A stretch of DNA of 64,000 nt from Sneathiella chungangensis (GCF_009882935.1 NZ_WTVA01000015.1:62001-126000); one strand, 5' to 3'; positions 1-9,134 are shown, numbered from the stretch's first letter. The notes: generated from the letters alone by a model not told the origin. Numbers and translations are program-made.

Positions 1-303
1 TAGTACGGAGAATTCCTTCGACCAGCCGGCATCCAGTTGCGACAGCATGAACAGCGCGGCGATCTGCAGCCATAGTCCGGCGTAGAGCGTGAAGCGCAGG
101 CCAAGCCTTACGGCAATCCAGCCGCCCATAAGATTGGTGACGACCCCGAAGAATTCATAGAGAACGAAAAGCGCCGCAAGCTCGATCGGGGTATACCCAA
201 GCGTATGAAAATGCAGGAGGACGAGCATCCGAAGGGCACCGTCGGTCAGCGTCAAGCCCCAATAGGCGCTTGTTACAACCGCATAGTCACGCAGTGCCCT
301 CAT
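1..303 (-). CDS. arsJ: ArsJ organoarsenical efflux MFS transporter (3' end outside window)
   Basis: Only the first 101 codons are present. They read as the start of an MFS permease with several hydrophobic helices, opening [16 protein letters not shown] and continuing [15 protein letters not shown], the characteristic ArsJ N-terminus. In the known pathway ArsJ exports 1-arseno-3-phosphoglycerate, made when GAPDH uses arsenate instead of phosphate, giving arsenate resistance. The start ATG overlaps the stop of the upstream GAPDH gene in an ATGA tetranucleotide, so the two are translationally coupled, which matches the known gap-arsJ pair. The call is firm from family sequence plus context; the rest of the gene cannot be checked. 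Confidence 0.88.
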   Translation of the reverse strand, partial: MRALRDYAVVTSAYWGLTLTDGALRMLVLLHFHTLGYTPIELAALFVLYEFFGVVTNLMGGWIAVRLGLRFTLYAGLWLQIAALFMLSQLDAGWSKEFSVL

Positions 304-1331
304 CGCAAGCTTCCCGCGACTTTCTCGGCCAACTCCCGTAGCCGCCAGACATATCCCATTTCATTGTCATACCAGGCCAGCAGCTTGACCTGCGTCTCGT
401 TCACCACCATCGTCGAAGGAGCGTCCAGTATGGCCGAACGCCTGTCATTCAGAAAATCCGCTGAGACCAGCGGACGCGTCTCAAAGCCGAGAATATTTTC
501 GAGAGTGGTGCGGCTTGCAACTTCGAAATAGCCGTTCACTTCCTCGACCGTCGTCGGCCTTTCAACCTCCAGCACGCAATCCGTAATCGACGCATTCAAC
601 AGAGGCACGCGAACAGCTATGCCGTTCAGTTTTCCGGAAAGCTCCGGATAGATCATCGAGATCGCCTTGGCCGAGCCCGTGGATGTCGGAATCAGGGAAT
701 TCAACGCGGAACGTGCGCGGCGGAGATCCTTATGCGGCGCATCGACGATCACCTGCGTGTTGGTCACGTCATGTATCGTCGTGATCATGCCGTGCCGGAT
801 ACCGATATTCTCCTGCATTACCTTGATCAACGGCGCAAGACAATTTGTCGTGCAGGAGGCGTTCGTCAGAATATGATGCGACGCGGCGTCATACAAATGG
901 TCATTAACGCCCATCACGATATTCAGATCAGCATCCTTCACGGGCGCCGCGACAATCACTTTCTGAACAGAACCGGAGAGATAGTCCGCAAGGACCTTGC
1001 GCGATTTGAATTTGCCGGTGCATTCAATGACGACATCGACGCCCCGCTCATTCCAGGGGATTTCCGCGGGATCGGCAAACTCTGAATATGTCATGGTAAA
1101 GGCGCCTGCCCTCAGCCGGTCGCCGTCGCAATCAACGGGGATACCGAAACGCCCATGAACGCTGTCGAATTCCAAGAGATGGGCCGCCGTGGCAAGCCCG
1201 CCCTTAACTTCATTGATATGGACCACCTCGAAAGCCGGTGCCCCGTCCTTCACCATCGCCTGTTCAAGCGCCGCGCGTAGAAACAGGCGGCCCATGCGGC
1301 CGAAGCCATTTATACCGATCCGAACCGTCAT
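300..1331 (-). CDS. ArsJ-associated glyceraldehyde-3-phosphate dehydrogenase
   Basis: A 343-residue GAPDH with the N-terminal Rossmann motif [10 protein letters not shown], the catalytic cysteine C160 in SCTTNC and its histidine partner H187 in [10 protein letters not shown]. The segment [21 protein letters not shown] is typical of the GAPDH subgroup encoded with arsJ. That enzyme is known to turn glyceraldehyde 3-phosphate plus arsenate into an unstable arsenical that ArsJ exports. It overlaps arsJ by 4 bp and is transcribed away from the CDF metal exporter. No ArsR regulator lies within the window; it may be beyond the left edge or absent. A central glycolytic role is less likely given the pairing. 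Confidence 0.9.
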   Translation of the reverse strand: MTVRIGINGFGRMGRLFLRAALEQAMVKDGAPAFEVVHINEVKGGLATAAHLLEFDSVHGRFGIPVDCDGDRLRAGAFTMTYSEFADPAEIPWNERGVDVVIECTGKFKSRKVLADYLSGSVQKVIVAAPVKDADLNIVMGVNDHLYDAASHHILTNASCTTNCLAPLIKVMQENIGIRHGMITTIHDVTNTQVIVDAPHKDLRRARSALNSLIPTSTGSAKAISMIYPELSGKLNGIAVRVPLLNASITDCVLEVERPTTVEEVNGYFEVASRTTLENILGFETRPLVSADFLNDRRSAILDAPSTMVVNETQVKLLAWYDNEMGYVWRLRELAEKVAGSLR

Positions 1332-1505
1332 TTAATCACCATTCTCACAGCCTAATACATCCGCGTCGCATCCTTGTGCGACCGGGCTTTAATTTGGACA
1401 ATAATCGCGGCATGTTACAACTTTATGTCAAGTTTTCTATGGACAATACCGGAGTGAAACTTGTCTACTCCTTAAATAACGCTTCTTTGAAAAACAACGA
1501 AATTT

Positions 1506-2438
1506 ATGGCGCATTCTCATTCTCACGCCGACGGTGACAATTCGGCACATGATCATACTCACGACCACACACCGAAGGTGACGGCGGATAGCGAACGGCG
1601 AATTTTCTGGGTGATGTGCCTGACCGGCGGTTACATGATCCTGCAGGCCCTTGGCGGACTGCTCGCAGGGTCTCTCGCCCTGATCGCCGATTCCGGGCAT
1701 ATGCTGTCCGACACTGCGGCCCTCGGTCTCGCCTGGTTCGCCTTTCGACTCGCCTCCAAGCCCGCGGACAGCAAGCGATCCTACGGTTATCACCGCTTTC
1801 AGATACTTGCGGCCTTCACGAACGGGCTGACATTGTTTTTTATCGCCGGCTGGATCGTGATAGAGGCGATTGACCGCCTGATATATCCGGGTAATGTGCT
1901 GGGCGGGCCGATGCTGGTGGTGGCCTGCGGCGGACTCGTAATCAATATCGCTGGCTTTTACCTACTTCACAGGGGAGACCGCGAGAACGTCAATATGCAG
2001 GGGGCGCTCTTGCATGTCATGGGGGATCTGCTGGGATCCATCGCCGCCATAGCTGCGGCTGTGATCATCCTCTTCACCGGCTGGATGGCCGCCGATCCGA
2101 TCCTATCCATTCTGGTCGCGGTGATAATTCTTAAAAGCGCCTATGGCCTTGTACGCCGGTCTGGCCATATCCTCCTGGAGGGAACGCCGGATCATCTCGA
2201 CATGGAGCTGATCCGGGAAAAGCTGATCGCCTACCTGCCGCAGATACTCGACGTCCACCATATGCATGCCTGGTCGCTGACCGCCGAAAAGCCGATCATT
2301 ACCATGCATGTGCAGACCGAACCGTCCGCCGATCTGGAAACAACCCTCCGTGCCATTAATGTTTTCCTGCTCTCGGAATTTGAAATCGATCATGCGACGG
2401 TGCAGATCGAGCATGGCAATTGCGCGACGGGAAATTAG
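1506..2438 (+). CDS. Cation diffusion facilitator (CzcD/ZitB-like zinc/cadmium exporter)
   Basis: A 310-residue CDF antiporter of the inner membrane exporting divalent metal, probably zinc, cadmium or cobalt, against protons. The N-terminus is a histidine-rich metal-binding tail with several HxH repeats in the first 22 residues. Six hydrophobic segments follow. The transport site is visible as D62/H65/D69 in ADSGHMLSD and H170/D174 in HVMGD, the HxxxD pair of zinc-type members. The C-terminal cytoplasmic domain ends with QIEHGNC, another metal-dimer signature. It is divergent from the arsenate genes. No strong Shine-Dalgarno precedes the ATG. Confidence 0.92.
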   Translation: MAHSHSHADGDNSAHDHTHDHTPKVTADSERRIFWVMCLTGGYMILQALGGLLAGSLALIADSGHMLSDTAALGLAWFAFRLASKPADSKRSYGYHRFQILAAFTNGLTLFFIAGWIVIEAIDRLIYPGNVLGGPMLVVACGGLVINIAGFYLLHRGDRENVNMQGALLHVMGDLLGSIAAIAAAVIILFTGWMAADPILSILVAVIILKSAYGLVRRSGHILLEGTPDHLDMELIREKLIAYLPQILDVHHMHAWSLTAEKPIITMHVQTEPSADLETTLRAINVFLLSEFEIDHATVQIEHGNCATGN

Positions 2439-2446
2439 GCGTCTGA

Positions 2447-2851
2447 CTATTGCCAGAGCGGGCGCGCGGCGCTTGCCGTTCCTTTCGCCTCCCCCCAAGG
2501 CCCCGAACTCGCAATGCCGACCCATCGCAGTGGCGGAATCGTCGCCTGCTGTATTTCCACAACTCCGTGCCGCGAAATTCTTGCGATCAGTCGCCCGGAA
2601 ATTCCGGTCTTTGCAAGGCTGCACCGGATCGCGTCGCCGGGCAGCCAGTATTTAGCCGGCGCTTCCCCCTGAATGCGATAGCGTTTTTCGGGCAGCTTTC
2701 CGATCGTAATACTGCAATCCCCGGAGAAGGAAAGTCCGGGATCCCCGGCAATCTCGAGCTCAATCATGTCTGCATTTCCTGCGGATACAGACGAAATGAT
2801 CGAGAAAAAGAATGCAAGCGCCAGCTTTCCTATGCGGTCGATTGAACTCAT
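2447..2851 (-). CDS. Hypothetical exported protein
   Basis: A 134-residue protein I do not recognise. Residues 1 to about 27 look like a cleavable signal peptide (positive start, hydrophobic FFFSIISSVSA core), so it is probably periplasmic. The mature part contains two cysteines and seems mainly beta-strand in character, ending in a loose, low-complexity tail. It is convergent with the CDF gene, 8 bp apart. Base composition resembles its neighbours. It could be a small envelope protein; no function is proposed. Confidence 0.6.
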   Translation of the reverse strand: MSSIDRIGKLALAFFFSIISSVSAGNADMIELEIAGDPGLSFSGDCSITIGKLPEKRYRIQGEAPAKYWLPGDAIRCSLAKTGISGRLIARISRHGVVEIQQATIPPLRWVGIASSGPWGEAKGTASAARPLWQ

Positions 2852-2939
2852 GGAACCAGTTTAAAAGCTCATAGTTAACAAAAGGGAAATCCGGCAGTTA
2901 TCGGTGAGCGTGGACAAACTGTCAGCCTGAGAAAGCAGA

Positions 2940-3158
2940 CTATGACGTCGGGGGCAGGTCCATATCGAGAATAGTCATATGAAAGGCAAAGGAAACCTCG
3001 CCTTCATCCTCGTCTCTGTAGACGACGCCGATAAACTCGTCGCCCAGCATTACTTCAGCTGTTCCGTCTGACGGTCGGCGCTCCTTGACGTTAAAGCCAT
3101 CGTTGCCAAATTTCTCACGCAGATACCGTTGCACACGTAATGTTTCCGTTCTTGTCAT
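2940..3158 (-). CDS. DUF3126 family protein
   Basis: A 72-residue conserved alphaproteobacterial protein. The core GDEFIGVVYRDEDEGEVSFAF and the terminal ILDMDLP are the family signature. It has no signal peptide or membrane segment and is probably a small cytosolic protein of unknown role. It lies 15 bp downstream of the double cold-shock gene on the same strand, so it is likely co-transcribed with it. Confidence 0.85.
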   Translation of the reverse strand: MTRTETLRVQRYLREKFGNDGFNVKERRPSDGTAEVMLGDEFIGVVYRDEDEGEVSFAFHMTILDMDLPPTS

Positions 3159-3173
3159 ATTCGCCCCGCGTTT

Positions 3174-3656
3174 CTAGAGAATTTCCAGCGAATCCGCGAT
3201 CGGACCTTTCAAACCCATCCGCACAACGCATTTAACCTTCGTCTTAAGTTTGAGTTCCTCCGGATTAATATCGGAGCGTTCAAGCATGTTGGTATGAATG
3301 AAAACATCCTCCCCACCGCCATCAGGCGTTACAAATCCGTATTTATGCTCCGGCACGTAAGTCGTCACGACACCTGTAATCTCTATATCGCTGGCAGGGG
3401 CAACCTCCTCATCCTCTTCAGGCTCATGAATGGCAACAACCTGCTGGCCGCGGTCGCCGTCGGCAAGATCGCAGAGGATCTGCATCCCTTCACGCAATTC
3501 GTGATAGGAGGTGTTCTGTAGGACAGAAATATGCACAAATGCATCCGGCGATCCATCGGCCGGAGACACAAAGCCAAAACCCTTGGCCTCGTCAAAAAAC
3601 TTCACAGTTGCCGAGATATTCTTACGGACTGCCTTGGACGGTTTACGATCGTTCAT
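3174..3656 (-). CDS. Cold-shock protein with two cold-shock domains
   Basis: A 160-residue protein with two cold-shock (OB-fold) domains, roughly residues 13-76 and 92-158, joined by an acidic linker. The first has the RNA-binding motifs KGFGFVSP and DAFVHISVL; the second has KYGFVTP and DVFIHTNML. Such tandem-CSD proteins are common in alphaproteobacteria and act as RNA chaperones or nucleic-acid-binding regulators. Length fits the family. It probably heads a two-gene unit with the downstream DUF3126 gene. The 147-bp upstream gap to the chelatase gene holds its promoter and leader. Confidence 0.92.
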   Translation of the reverse strand: MNDRKPSKAVRKNISATVKFFDEAKGFGFVSPADGSPDAFVHISVLQNTSYHELREGMQILCDLADGDRGQQVVAIHEPEEDEEVAPASDIEITGVVTTYVPEHKYGFVTPDGGGEDVFIHTNMLERSDINPEELKLKTKVKCVVRMGLKGPIADSLEIL

Positions 3657-3803
3657 CCTTTAAGGACCTCATTTTTTCAATCAAACATGCGCCAAACCCG
3701 GTCAGCGGATAAAGCTCAAAATCTTTCCGATGGTTTTTAACAGATCAAAGAGCCGCTGTCTTTAGCGTTATTTGCGGTCCGTTTTCCAGGCAATATGCCG
3801 AAT

Positions 3804-4559
3804 TCATCCCTCCGCAGCGGCACGACGGGAAATACTATGTTGAATCAGCCGGACAATTTCAGGGCGCGCGCCCACGGCCCCCGCATAATGGACAGCGCGA
3901 ACGGATCTCGACTTTTTCCGCCAATCCTCAATGGCGCCCGGCACATCTTCGGCCGCGTGCGGCCCCTCGGCCGCGAATAATCCGACCAGTACCAGAGGTG
4001 GGCCATTTTCCGATAACGCCGCGAGCCACTCATCCAGAAATGGTGATTGGCTCAAGAATGCGACTGAAACATCGCCAAATTCTCCTCTCGCCTCGACCGC
4101 GCGCTGCTGCAGATAGGCGGCGTCGGCCGACGCGCGGGACTTTTCCGAACCATGCGCCACCAGCACGACATGGACATCCGCCGTTCGGTACCTGTTGTCG
4201 CGGCAAATATCCCGCACCATGGTGGAAAGGATACCCGCGAGTTCCGGGTCGGTGCCGAGGGCCTCGCACTGAAAGAGCCGGCGCTCTCCCCCGATACGTT
4301 GCCCATCTGTTAGGTTGAAAAGTTCTGGAATTCGCCGGGTTACGAAATATCCATTGCTCATAAAGAAGGGCAGCAGAAAAATTTCTCCGGGCGGCAGGTC
4401 GGGAATGGCCTGGTCACGGGCCAGAAAGAAAAAGTCGACGGTGCCGTAGCGATTGCTTTGCCGAAGCGTAAGCGCATGCTCCATAGCCGCTTCCTGCGCG
4501 CCATCAGATCTGCTGGAGCCATGGGCGATGATAATGACGGATGGGCGAGACGGCGACAT
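3804..4559 (-). CDS. cbiX: CbiX/SirB-type chelatase family protein
   Basis: A 251-residue protein with two CbiX-like halves. Metal-site histidines are visible as H13 in IIAHGSS and H136 in LVAHGSE, each at the end of a beta-strand as in tetrapyrrole chelatases. Members insert cobalt or iron into sirohydrochlorin, though several alphaproteobacterial two-half members are of unproven specificity. A good ribosome site (AGAGGG) precedes the ATG. No siroheme or cobalamin gene is adjacent. It is divergent from the TRAP operon, whose upstream region carries a Fur-like box, so iron control of this gene is possible but the box sits nearer to dctP. Confidence 0.8.
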   Translation of the reverse strand: MSPSRPSVIIIAHGSSRSDGAQEAAMEHALTLRQSNRYGTVDFFFLARDQAIPDLPPGEIFLLPFFMSNGYFVTRRIPELFNLTDGQRIGGERRLFQCEALGTDPELAGILSTMVRDICRDNRYRTADVHVVLVAHGSEKSRASADAAYLQQRAVEARGEFGDVSVAFLSQSPFLDEWLAALSENGPPLVLVGLFAAEGPHAAEDVPGAIEDWRKKSRSVRAVHYAGAVGARPEIVRLIQHSISRRAAAEG

Positions 4560-4725
4560 TGAAACCCTCTGATAGCAATTGTTCCGGCCAACAAGGTCCG
4601 TGACAAATTCGATATGTTTACAAATATTCAGGCAACTTTGGAAAAAATATCATCGTCGAGTCCCTTTACGGCACGACGTAAGATCGGTATTTAGTTTTTT
4701 GTAGCCCGCGGGTGAACAAATATGT

Positions 4726-4744
4726 GATAATGATTTTCATTAAT
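4726..4744. promoter_or_regulatory. Fur-box-like site upstream of dctP
   Basis: GATAATGATTTTCATTAAT matches 15 of 19 positions of the Fur consensus GATAATGATAATCATTATC, including nine identical bases in the left arm. It ends 63 bp before the dctP start and lies about 170 bp from the divergent cbiX start. Fur-type control is inferred from sequence only. Confidence 0.6.
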
Positions 4745-4807
4745 GGCAATTAAAAAAACGAAAGCCATGAACTCGGTAAATAATTCCTAATGGGAGGGAA
4801 CTAGAAA

Positions 4808-5854
4808 ATGATCAAACGTACAATCATGTCGATTGCTGCAATTTCCGCCGCATCGATGATGACGTTCAGCGTGTCCGCCGCCGAAATGGTGGATGGGCCG
4901 GAAGTCAACTGGAATGTCTCGACTTGGGGCAAACAAAGAGCATTTACGGCAAGTGTTGAAGCGATCAGAGACTATGTCGCCGAACGCACCGGTGGAAAAT
5001 TCAATATCAAGGTCCATTATGGTGAAGCCCTGTCCAAGGCGAAGGAAAACCTGGACGGCATCAAGCTTGGCGCCTTTCAGATGGCGATGTTCTGCTCTGC
5101 ATACCATCCCGCGAAGAATCCGACCCTCTCCGGATTGGATCTTCCGTTTCTGCCCTTTCCGAACCTGAGAGTGCAAAGCAAGGTGCATGAGGCATATTAT
5201 GCCGATCCGGCCGTTGCCGATGATCTGGCCCGCTGGGATGCTAAATTGCTTATGAGCTCCCTACTGCCGCAATATGAATTCACAGGTGTTGGTGAGCCTC
5301 CGCTGAAGCTTGAGGACTGGCAGGGCAAGCGTGTCCGTGCTCTGGGCGGAATTGGTGAAGCCATGAAGAAACTCGGCGCTGTCCCGACAACCGTGCCGGC
5401 ACCGGAAGTTTACACATCGCTGGAGCGCGGCACTGTGGAAGCAGCGTCCTTTCCTTTCACCTATGCTCATGTCGCATATCGTCTGACAGACGTTGGCAAA
5501 TGGTATACGGCGAACATGTCTCCAGGTGCCAACAATTGCCCGGTTGTTGTCAATATTCCGGCCTATGAAAGCCTGCCGCCGCAGTATCAGAAGCTCCTTG
5601 AGGAAGCCAAACCTTCGGCTTATGAAGCTCTTTACGCTGCCTATGAAGCGGCCGACGCGAAAAACTTCCCGCTTATGAAGGAAAAGGGAATTCAGCCGAT
5701 CACTTACTCCGAAGAAGAAATCGCAAGATTCCGCGAAGTCGGGGCAAAGCCGGTCTGGGATGAATGGGTCGCCAAAATGAATGCCGACGGTTATCCTGGA
5801 GATCATCTTCTTGAGTTGATCATGACGACTTCCAAAGAAGCCGCCACCAATTAA
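4808..5854 (+). CDS. dctP: TRAP transporter substrate-binding protein DctP
   Basis: A 348-residue periplasmic solute receptor of a TRAP carboxylate transporter. Residues 1 to about 24 form a signal peptide ending SVSA. The fold hallmarks include LEDWQGKRVRALGG, carrying the arginine that in this family salt-bridges the substrate carboxylate, and the SLERGTVEA segment. It starts a run of six same-strand genes: receptor, small and large permease subunits, acyl-CoA dehydrogenase, CoA-transferase and acyl-CoA ligase. This implies the ligand is an organic acid later activated to a CoA thioester. A strong ribosome site (GGGAGG) precedes the ATG. The ligand cannot be told from sequence. Confidence 0.92.
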   Translation: MIKRTIMSIAAISAASMMTFSVSAAEMVDGPEVNWNVSTWGKQRAFTASVEAIRDYVAERTGGKFNIKVHYGEALSKAKENLDGIKLGAFQMAMFCSAYHPAKNPTLSGLDLPFLPFPNLRVQSKVHEAYYADPAVADDLARWDAKLLMSSLLPQYEFTGVGEPPLKLEDWQGKRVRALGGIGEAMKKLGAVPTTVPAPEVYTSLERGTVEAASFPFTYAHVAYRLTDVGKWYTANMSPGANNCPVVVNIPAYESLPPQYQKLLEEAKPSAYEALYAAYEAADAKNFPLMKEKGIQPITYSEEEIARFREVGAKPVWDEWVAKMNADGYPGDHLLELIMTTSKEAATN

Positions 5855-5864
5855 CTTTTTCGAT

Positions 5865-5890
5865 AGAGGGTCTGGTACGCCAGACCCTCT
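5865..5890 (+). other. Strong intergenic hairpin between dctP and dctQ
   Basis: An 11-bp perfect stem (arms 5865-5875 and 5880-5890) with a TACG loop follows the dctP stop codon. Only three T residues follow, so full termination is doubtful. Such hairpins after binding-protein genes are known to stabilise upstream mRNA or attenuate downstream expression, giving excess receptor over permease. Confidence 0.65.
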
Positions 5891-5909
5891 TTCAACATAA
5901 GAAAAAATC

Positions 5910-6578
5910 ATGACATCAGCAAATCCGCCTAAGGGATCGGCGTTCAAGTCGGCTTTTGCCGCCTTTGACCGCGGGTTTTCCAAACTCGAAGATGTACTGA
6001 ATGGCTTTTCCGCTCTCGCAATATTTTTTGTGATGATCATTGGTGTCACACAGGTATTCAGCAGGAAACTCCTTAATCAGCCCATTCCGGGATATATCGA
6101 TTACATCGAACAAAGCATGGTTATTTTTGCTTTCTTCGGAATCGCATATTGTCAACGCCTTGGCGGACATGTGCGCATGGACCTATTCATGGCCAAGCTA
6201 AACGGGCGGCTCTTGTATTTCTTTGAATCGCTGGCGACCCTGGTTGGACTTGTTGTCATCACGATCTTGATTGATACGAGCTGGCTGCATTTTTTGAGGG
6301 CGTATGAATTAGGGGATTCGACGATTGACATCGGAATTCCGATCTGGCCGGCAAAATTGGTCATTCCCGTCGCCTTCTGCATCCTCTGGGTCCGGTTCGC
6401 GTTACAACTGATCGGATTTGTGCGGCTTTTCGTTCATCCAAGCTCACAGATCATCGCTGTACCGGTCATCGAGGATGTAACCGCCATTGCCCGCCACGAA
6501 ATTGAAGATGCGCTCGGCGAAGAGGCTGCCAAGGCCGCCAAGTTTGATGAAACCTATATTAAAAAGGGTAAAAAGTGA
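5910..6578 (+). CDS. dctQ: TRAP transporter small permease DctQ
   Basis: A 222-residue inner-membrane protein with four predicted helices (about residues 35-58, 68-85, 107-130 and 147-170) and cytoplasmic tails, the DctQ layout. It is somewhat longer than a typical DctQ because of an N-terminal extension of about 30 residues and a charged C-terminal tail of about 45. It partners with DctM to form the sodium-driven TRAP membrane complex. It lies 55 bp after dctP, separated by a strong hairpin, and its stop overlaps the dctM start (GTGATG). Confidence 0.92.
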   Translation: MTSANPPKGSAFKSAFAAFDRGFSKLEDVLNGFSALAIFFVMIIGVTQVFSRKLLNQPIPGYIDYIEQSMVIFAFFGIAYCQRLGGHVRMDLFMAKLNGRLLYFFESLATLVGLVVITILIDTSWLHFLRAYELGDSTIDIGIPIWPAKLVIPVAFCILWVRFALQLIGFVRLFVHPSSQIIAVPVIEDVTAIARHEIEDALGEEAAKAAKFDETYIKKGKK

Positions 6579-7885
6579 TGGAGCTCGATCCTCTCGTCTC
6601 CGGCGTGATCGGCATGGCTGCCCTGATCGTCATGGTTTTTCTGGGCGTACGGGTCTATATTGCCGCGACGGTCGTCGGCATGCTCGGTATTGTGTCCATC
6701 ATCGGCTGGAGTGCCGGCACCGGCATCGTCGGCACCATCCCCCATTCCAAGGCGACGCTCTATTCTCTGAGCGTTCTGCCGATGTTCATTCTCATCGGGT
6801 TTCTTGCCTTCCATGCCGGCATTACGACCTCCGCATTTGACGCTGCAAAAAAATGGATCGGCTGGGTTCCGGGCGGCCTTGCCGTTGCCACGGTGTTTGC
6901 TGCCGCCGGTTTTGCCGCTGTGTCCGGCGCGAGTACCGCGACCGCCGCCGTCTTCAGCCGTGTGGCCATTCCGGAAATGCTGGAAAACAAGTATGATAAG
7001 AGATTGGCAGCAGGCGTGGTTGCCGCGGGCGGTACGTTGGCGTCCCTCATTCCGCCGAGCGCCATTCTGGTTATCTACGCAATTATTGTCGAGCAATCAG
7101 TCGGCGCGTTGTTGCTCGCCGGCTTCATTCCCGGCATCGTTTCCGCGCTGATTTACGCGCTGATAATTATGGGGCGCGCCACCGTCAATCCGAAGCTTGG
7201 CCCTCCCGTTCGCGGTTTTACCTTCGGCGATCGAATGAGATCACTCCCGGGCACGCTTCCCATCGTCGCTGTCATCGGCATCATTTTCAGTGCGATCTAC
7301 GGCGGTTGGGCGACACCGACGGAGGCCGGCGCCCTCGGCGCATTCGTCGTCCTGATCTTAGCCTTTTTCCATGGCATGCGCACCAAGGAACTGAAAGACG
7401 CGCTGTTTGAAACCGCCAAGCTGTCGGTGATGATTTTCTCGATCATCTGGGGCGTTCTGGTTTTCGTCCGCTTCCTCGGATTTTCAGGGCTGCCCGAAGC
7501 TTTTGCGGACTGGATTCTTCATCTTCCGCTGCCGCCGACGGCCATTATCATCCTGATCCTTTGCGGCTATGCTATTCTCGGCATGTTTATGGATGCCATC
7601 GGAATGCTGTTGCTGACCTTGCCGGTCGTCTATCCCGCCGTTATCGCACTCGGCTACGATCCGATCTGGTTCGGCATCATCGTCGTGAAGATGGTGGAGA
7701 TATGCCTCATCACGCCGCCGATCGGATTGAACTGCTACGTGGTCAACGGCGTCAGACCGGATATACCGCTCGCCGATGTGTTCCGCGGAATCGGTCCGTT
7801 TTTCGTTGCCGATGTCCTGACGATCGCCCTGTTCATCGCCTTTCCGTGGCTCATTACTTGGCTGCCGCAAACGATGCTAAACTGA
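6578..7885 (+). CDS. dctM: TRAP transporter large permease DctM
   Basis: A 435-residue, highly hydrophobic permease of the DctM family with about 12 helices. Conserved features include GASTATAAVFSRVAIPEM, GGTLASLIPPSAILVIYAI and the C-terminal ITPPIGLNCYVVNG. DctM carries the substrate- and sodium-binding elevator domain. The ATG at 6578 shares its A with the dctQ stop; an in-frame GTG three bases earlier is the alternative start. An AGGG about 10 bases upstream can serve as ribosome site. It is followed after 56 bp by the acyl-CoA dehydrogenase gene. Confidence 0.94.
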   Translation: MELDPLVSGVIGMAALIVMVFLGVRVYIAATVVGMLGIVSIIGWSAGTGIVGTIPHSKATLYSLSVLPMFILIGFLAFHAGITTSAFDAAKKWIGWVPGGLAVATVFAAAGFAAVSGASTATAAVFSRVAIPEMLENKYDKRLAAGVVAAGGTLASLIPPSAILVIYAIIVEQSVGALLLAGFIPGIVSALIYALIIMGRATVNPKLGPPVRGFTFGDRMRSLPGTLPIVAVIGIIFSAIYGGWATPTEAGALGAFVVLILAFFHGMRTKELKDALFETAKLSVMIFSIIWGVLVFVRFLGFSGLPEAFADWILHLPLPPTAIIILILCGYAILGMFMDAIGMLLLTLPVVYPAVIALGYDPIWFGIIVVKMVEICLITPPIGLNCYVVNGVRPDIPLADVFRGIGPFFVADVLTIALFIAFPWLITWLPQTMLN

Positions 7886-7941
7886 TTTCGACGACATAGT
7901 CCGGCCTCCTGCCAATATCAAAAACAACAAGGAGTAGGTAA

Positions 7942-9108
7942 ATGGATTTCACGCTGACAGAAGAGCAGCAGGCGATTTCTGAGAATGTCGCAGCATTGTG
8001 CGCCCGTTTCGATGACAACTACTGGCGTGAGAAAGATCGAACGGGAGATTTTCCCTTCGACTTTCACGCCGCCATGGCGCAGGCGGGCTGGCTCGGTATC
8101 ACCATGCCGGAAGAATTCGGCGGCGCCGGCCTTGGCGTTACCGAAGCAGCCCTGATGATGCATGAAGTCGCACGGTCTCCGGGCGGCATGTCAGCAGCAT
8201 CGGCAATCCACATCAATATCTTCGGTCCGCATCCCATCGTCGTTTTTGGCAATGAGGAGCAGAAGAACCGCTGGCTCCCGCCCCTCATCAAAGGGGAAAT
8301 CAAATCCTGCTTTGGGGTGACGGAGCCCAATGCCGGCCTGAATACGACGGCCCTTGAAACCCGGGCGGAACGGACGGAAAACGGCTATCTTGTAAACGGT
8401 CGCAAGATCTGGACAACGACCGGGCAGGAAGCCGACAAGATCATGCTTCTCGCGCGAACGACCCCCAAAGATAAATGCAAGAAGGCGACAGACGGCCTTT
8501 CGCTTTTCTTCACGGACATGAACCGGGATCATATGGACGTCCGTGTGATCGACAAGATGGGCCGGAAGGCCGTCGATTCCAACGAGGTTTTTATCGATAA
8601 CCTGCCGGTGCCTGCGGAAGACCTGGTCGGGGAGGAAGGCAAGGGATTTCACTATCTCCTGCACAGCCTGAACCCGGAGCGGGTACTTGTCGGGATCGAA
8701 GCCATCGGCATCGGCAAGAACGCCCTCGCCCGCGCCGCCAAATACGCGCGGGAACGGGAGGTATTTGGCCGCCCCATCGGCATGAACCAGGCGATCCAGC
8801 ATCCGCTCGCCGAGAACTGGATGGAACTGGAAGCCGCCTATCTGATGGCGATGAAGGCCGCGTCAAATTACGATGCGGGCCTCGAAGCCGGAACCTACGC
8901 CAATGCCGCGAAATATCTCGGTGCGGAAGCAGGTTTCAAGGCCTGCACTCAGGCCGTCATGACCCACGGCGGAATGGGCTATGCGAAGGAGTTCACGGTT
9001 GAGAGGCTGATGCGCGAAGTGATGATCTGCCGGATCGCTCCGGTCAGCCCGCAACTCGTCCTTTGCTACGTTGCCGAAAAGGCGCTTGGCATGCCGAAGT
9101 CCTACTAA
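7942..9108 (+). CDS. Acyl-CoA dehydrogenase family protein
   Basis: A 388-residue flavoenzyme of the acyl-CoA dehydrogenase family, oxidising an acyl-CoA at C2-C3 with electrons passing to ETF. Seen are FGVTEPNAG, WTTTGQEADKIML and the C-terminal THGGMGYAKEFTVERLMRE. The usual C-terminal catalytic glutamate is missing: that stretch reads CRIAPVSPQ. A glutamate at E246 in LNPERVLVG lies where isovaleryl-CoA dehydrogenase has its base, so that residue probably does catalysis (inference). A GGAG-containing ribosome site precedes the ATG. Gene order with CoA-transferase and ligase suggests a substrate brought in by the TRAP system. Confidence 0.92.
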   Translation: MDFTLTEEQQAISENVAALCARFDDNYWREKDRTGDFPFDFHAAMAQAGWLGITMPEEFGGAGLGVTEAALMMHEVARSPGGMSAASAIHINIFGPHPIVVFGNEEQKNRWLPPLIKGEIKSCFGVTEPNAGLNTTALETRAERTENGYLVNGRKIWTTTGQEADKIMLLARTTPKDKCKKATDGLSLFFTDMNRDHMDVRVIDKMGRKAVDSNEVFIDNLPVPAEDLVGEEGKGFHYLLHSLNPERVLVGIEAIGIGKNALARAAKYAREREVFGRPIGMNQAIQHPLAENWMELEAAYLMAMKAASNYDAGLEAGTYANAAKYLGAEAGFKACTQAVMTHGGMGYAKEFTVERLMREVMICRIAPVSPQLVLCYVAEKALGMPKSY

Positions 9109-9134
9109 AAAACTTCCTTGAAGGATCGCAACCA

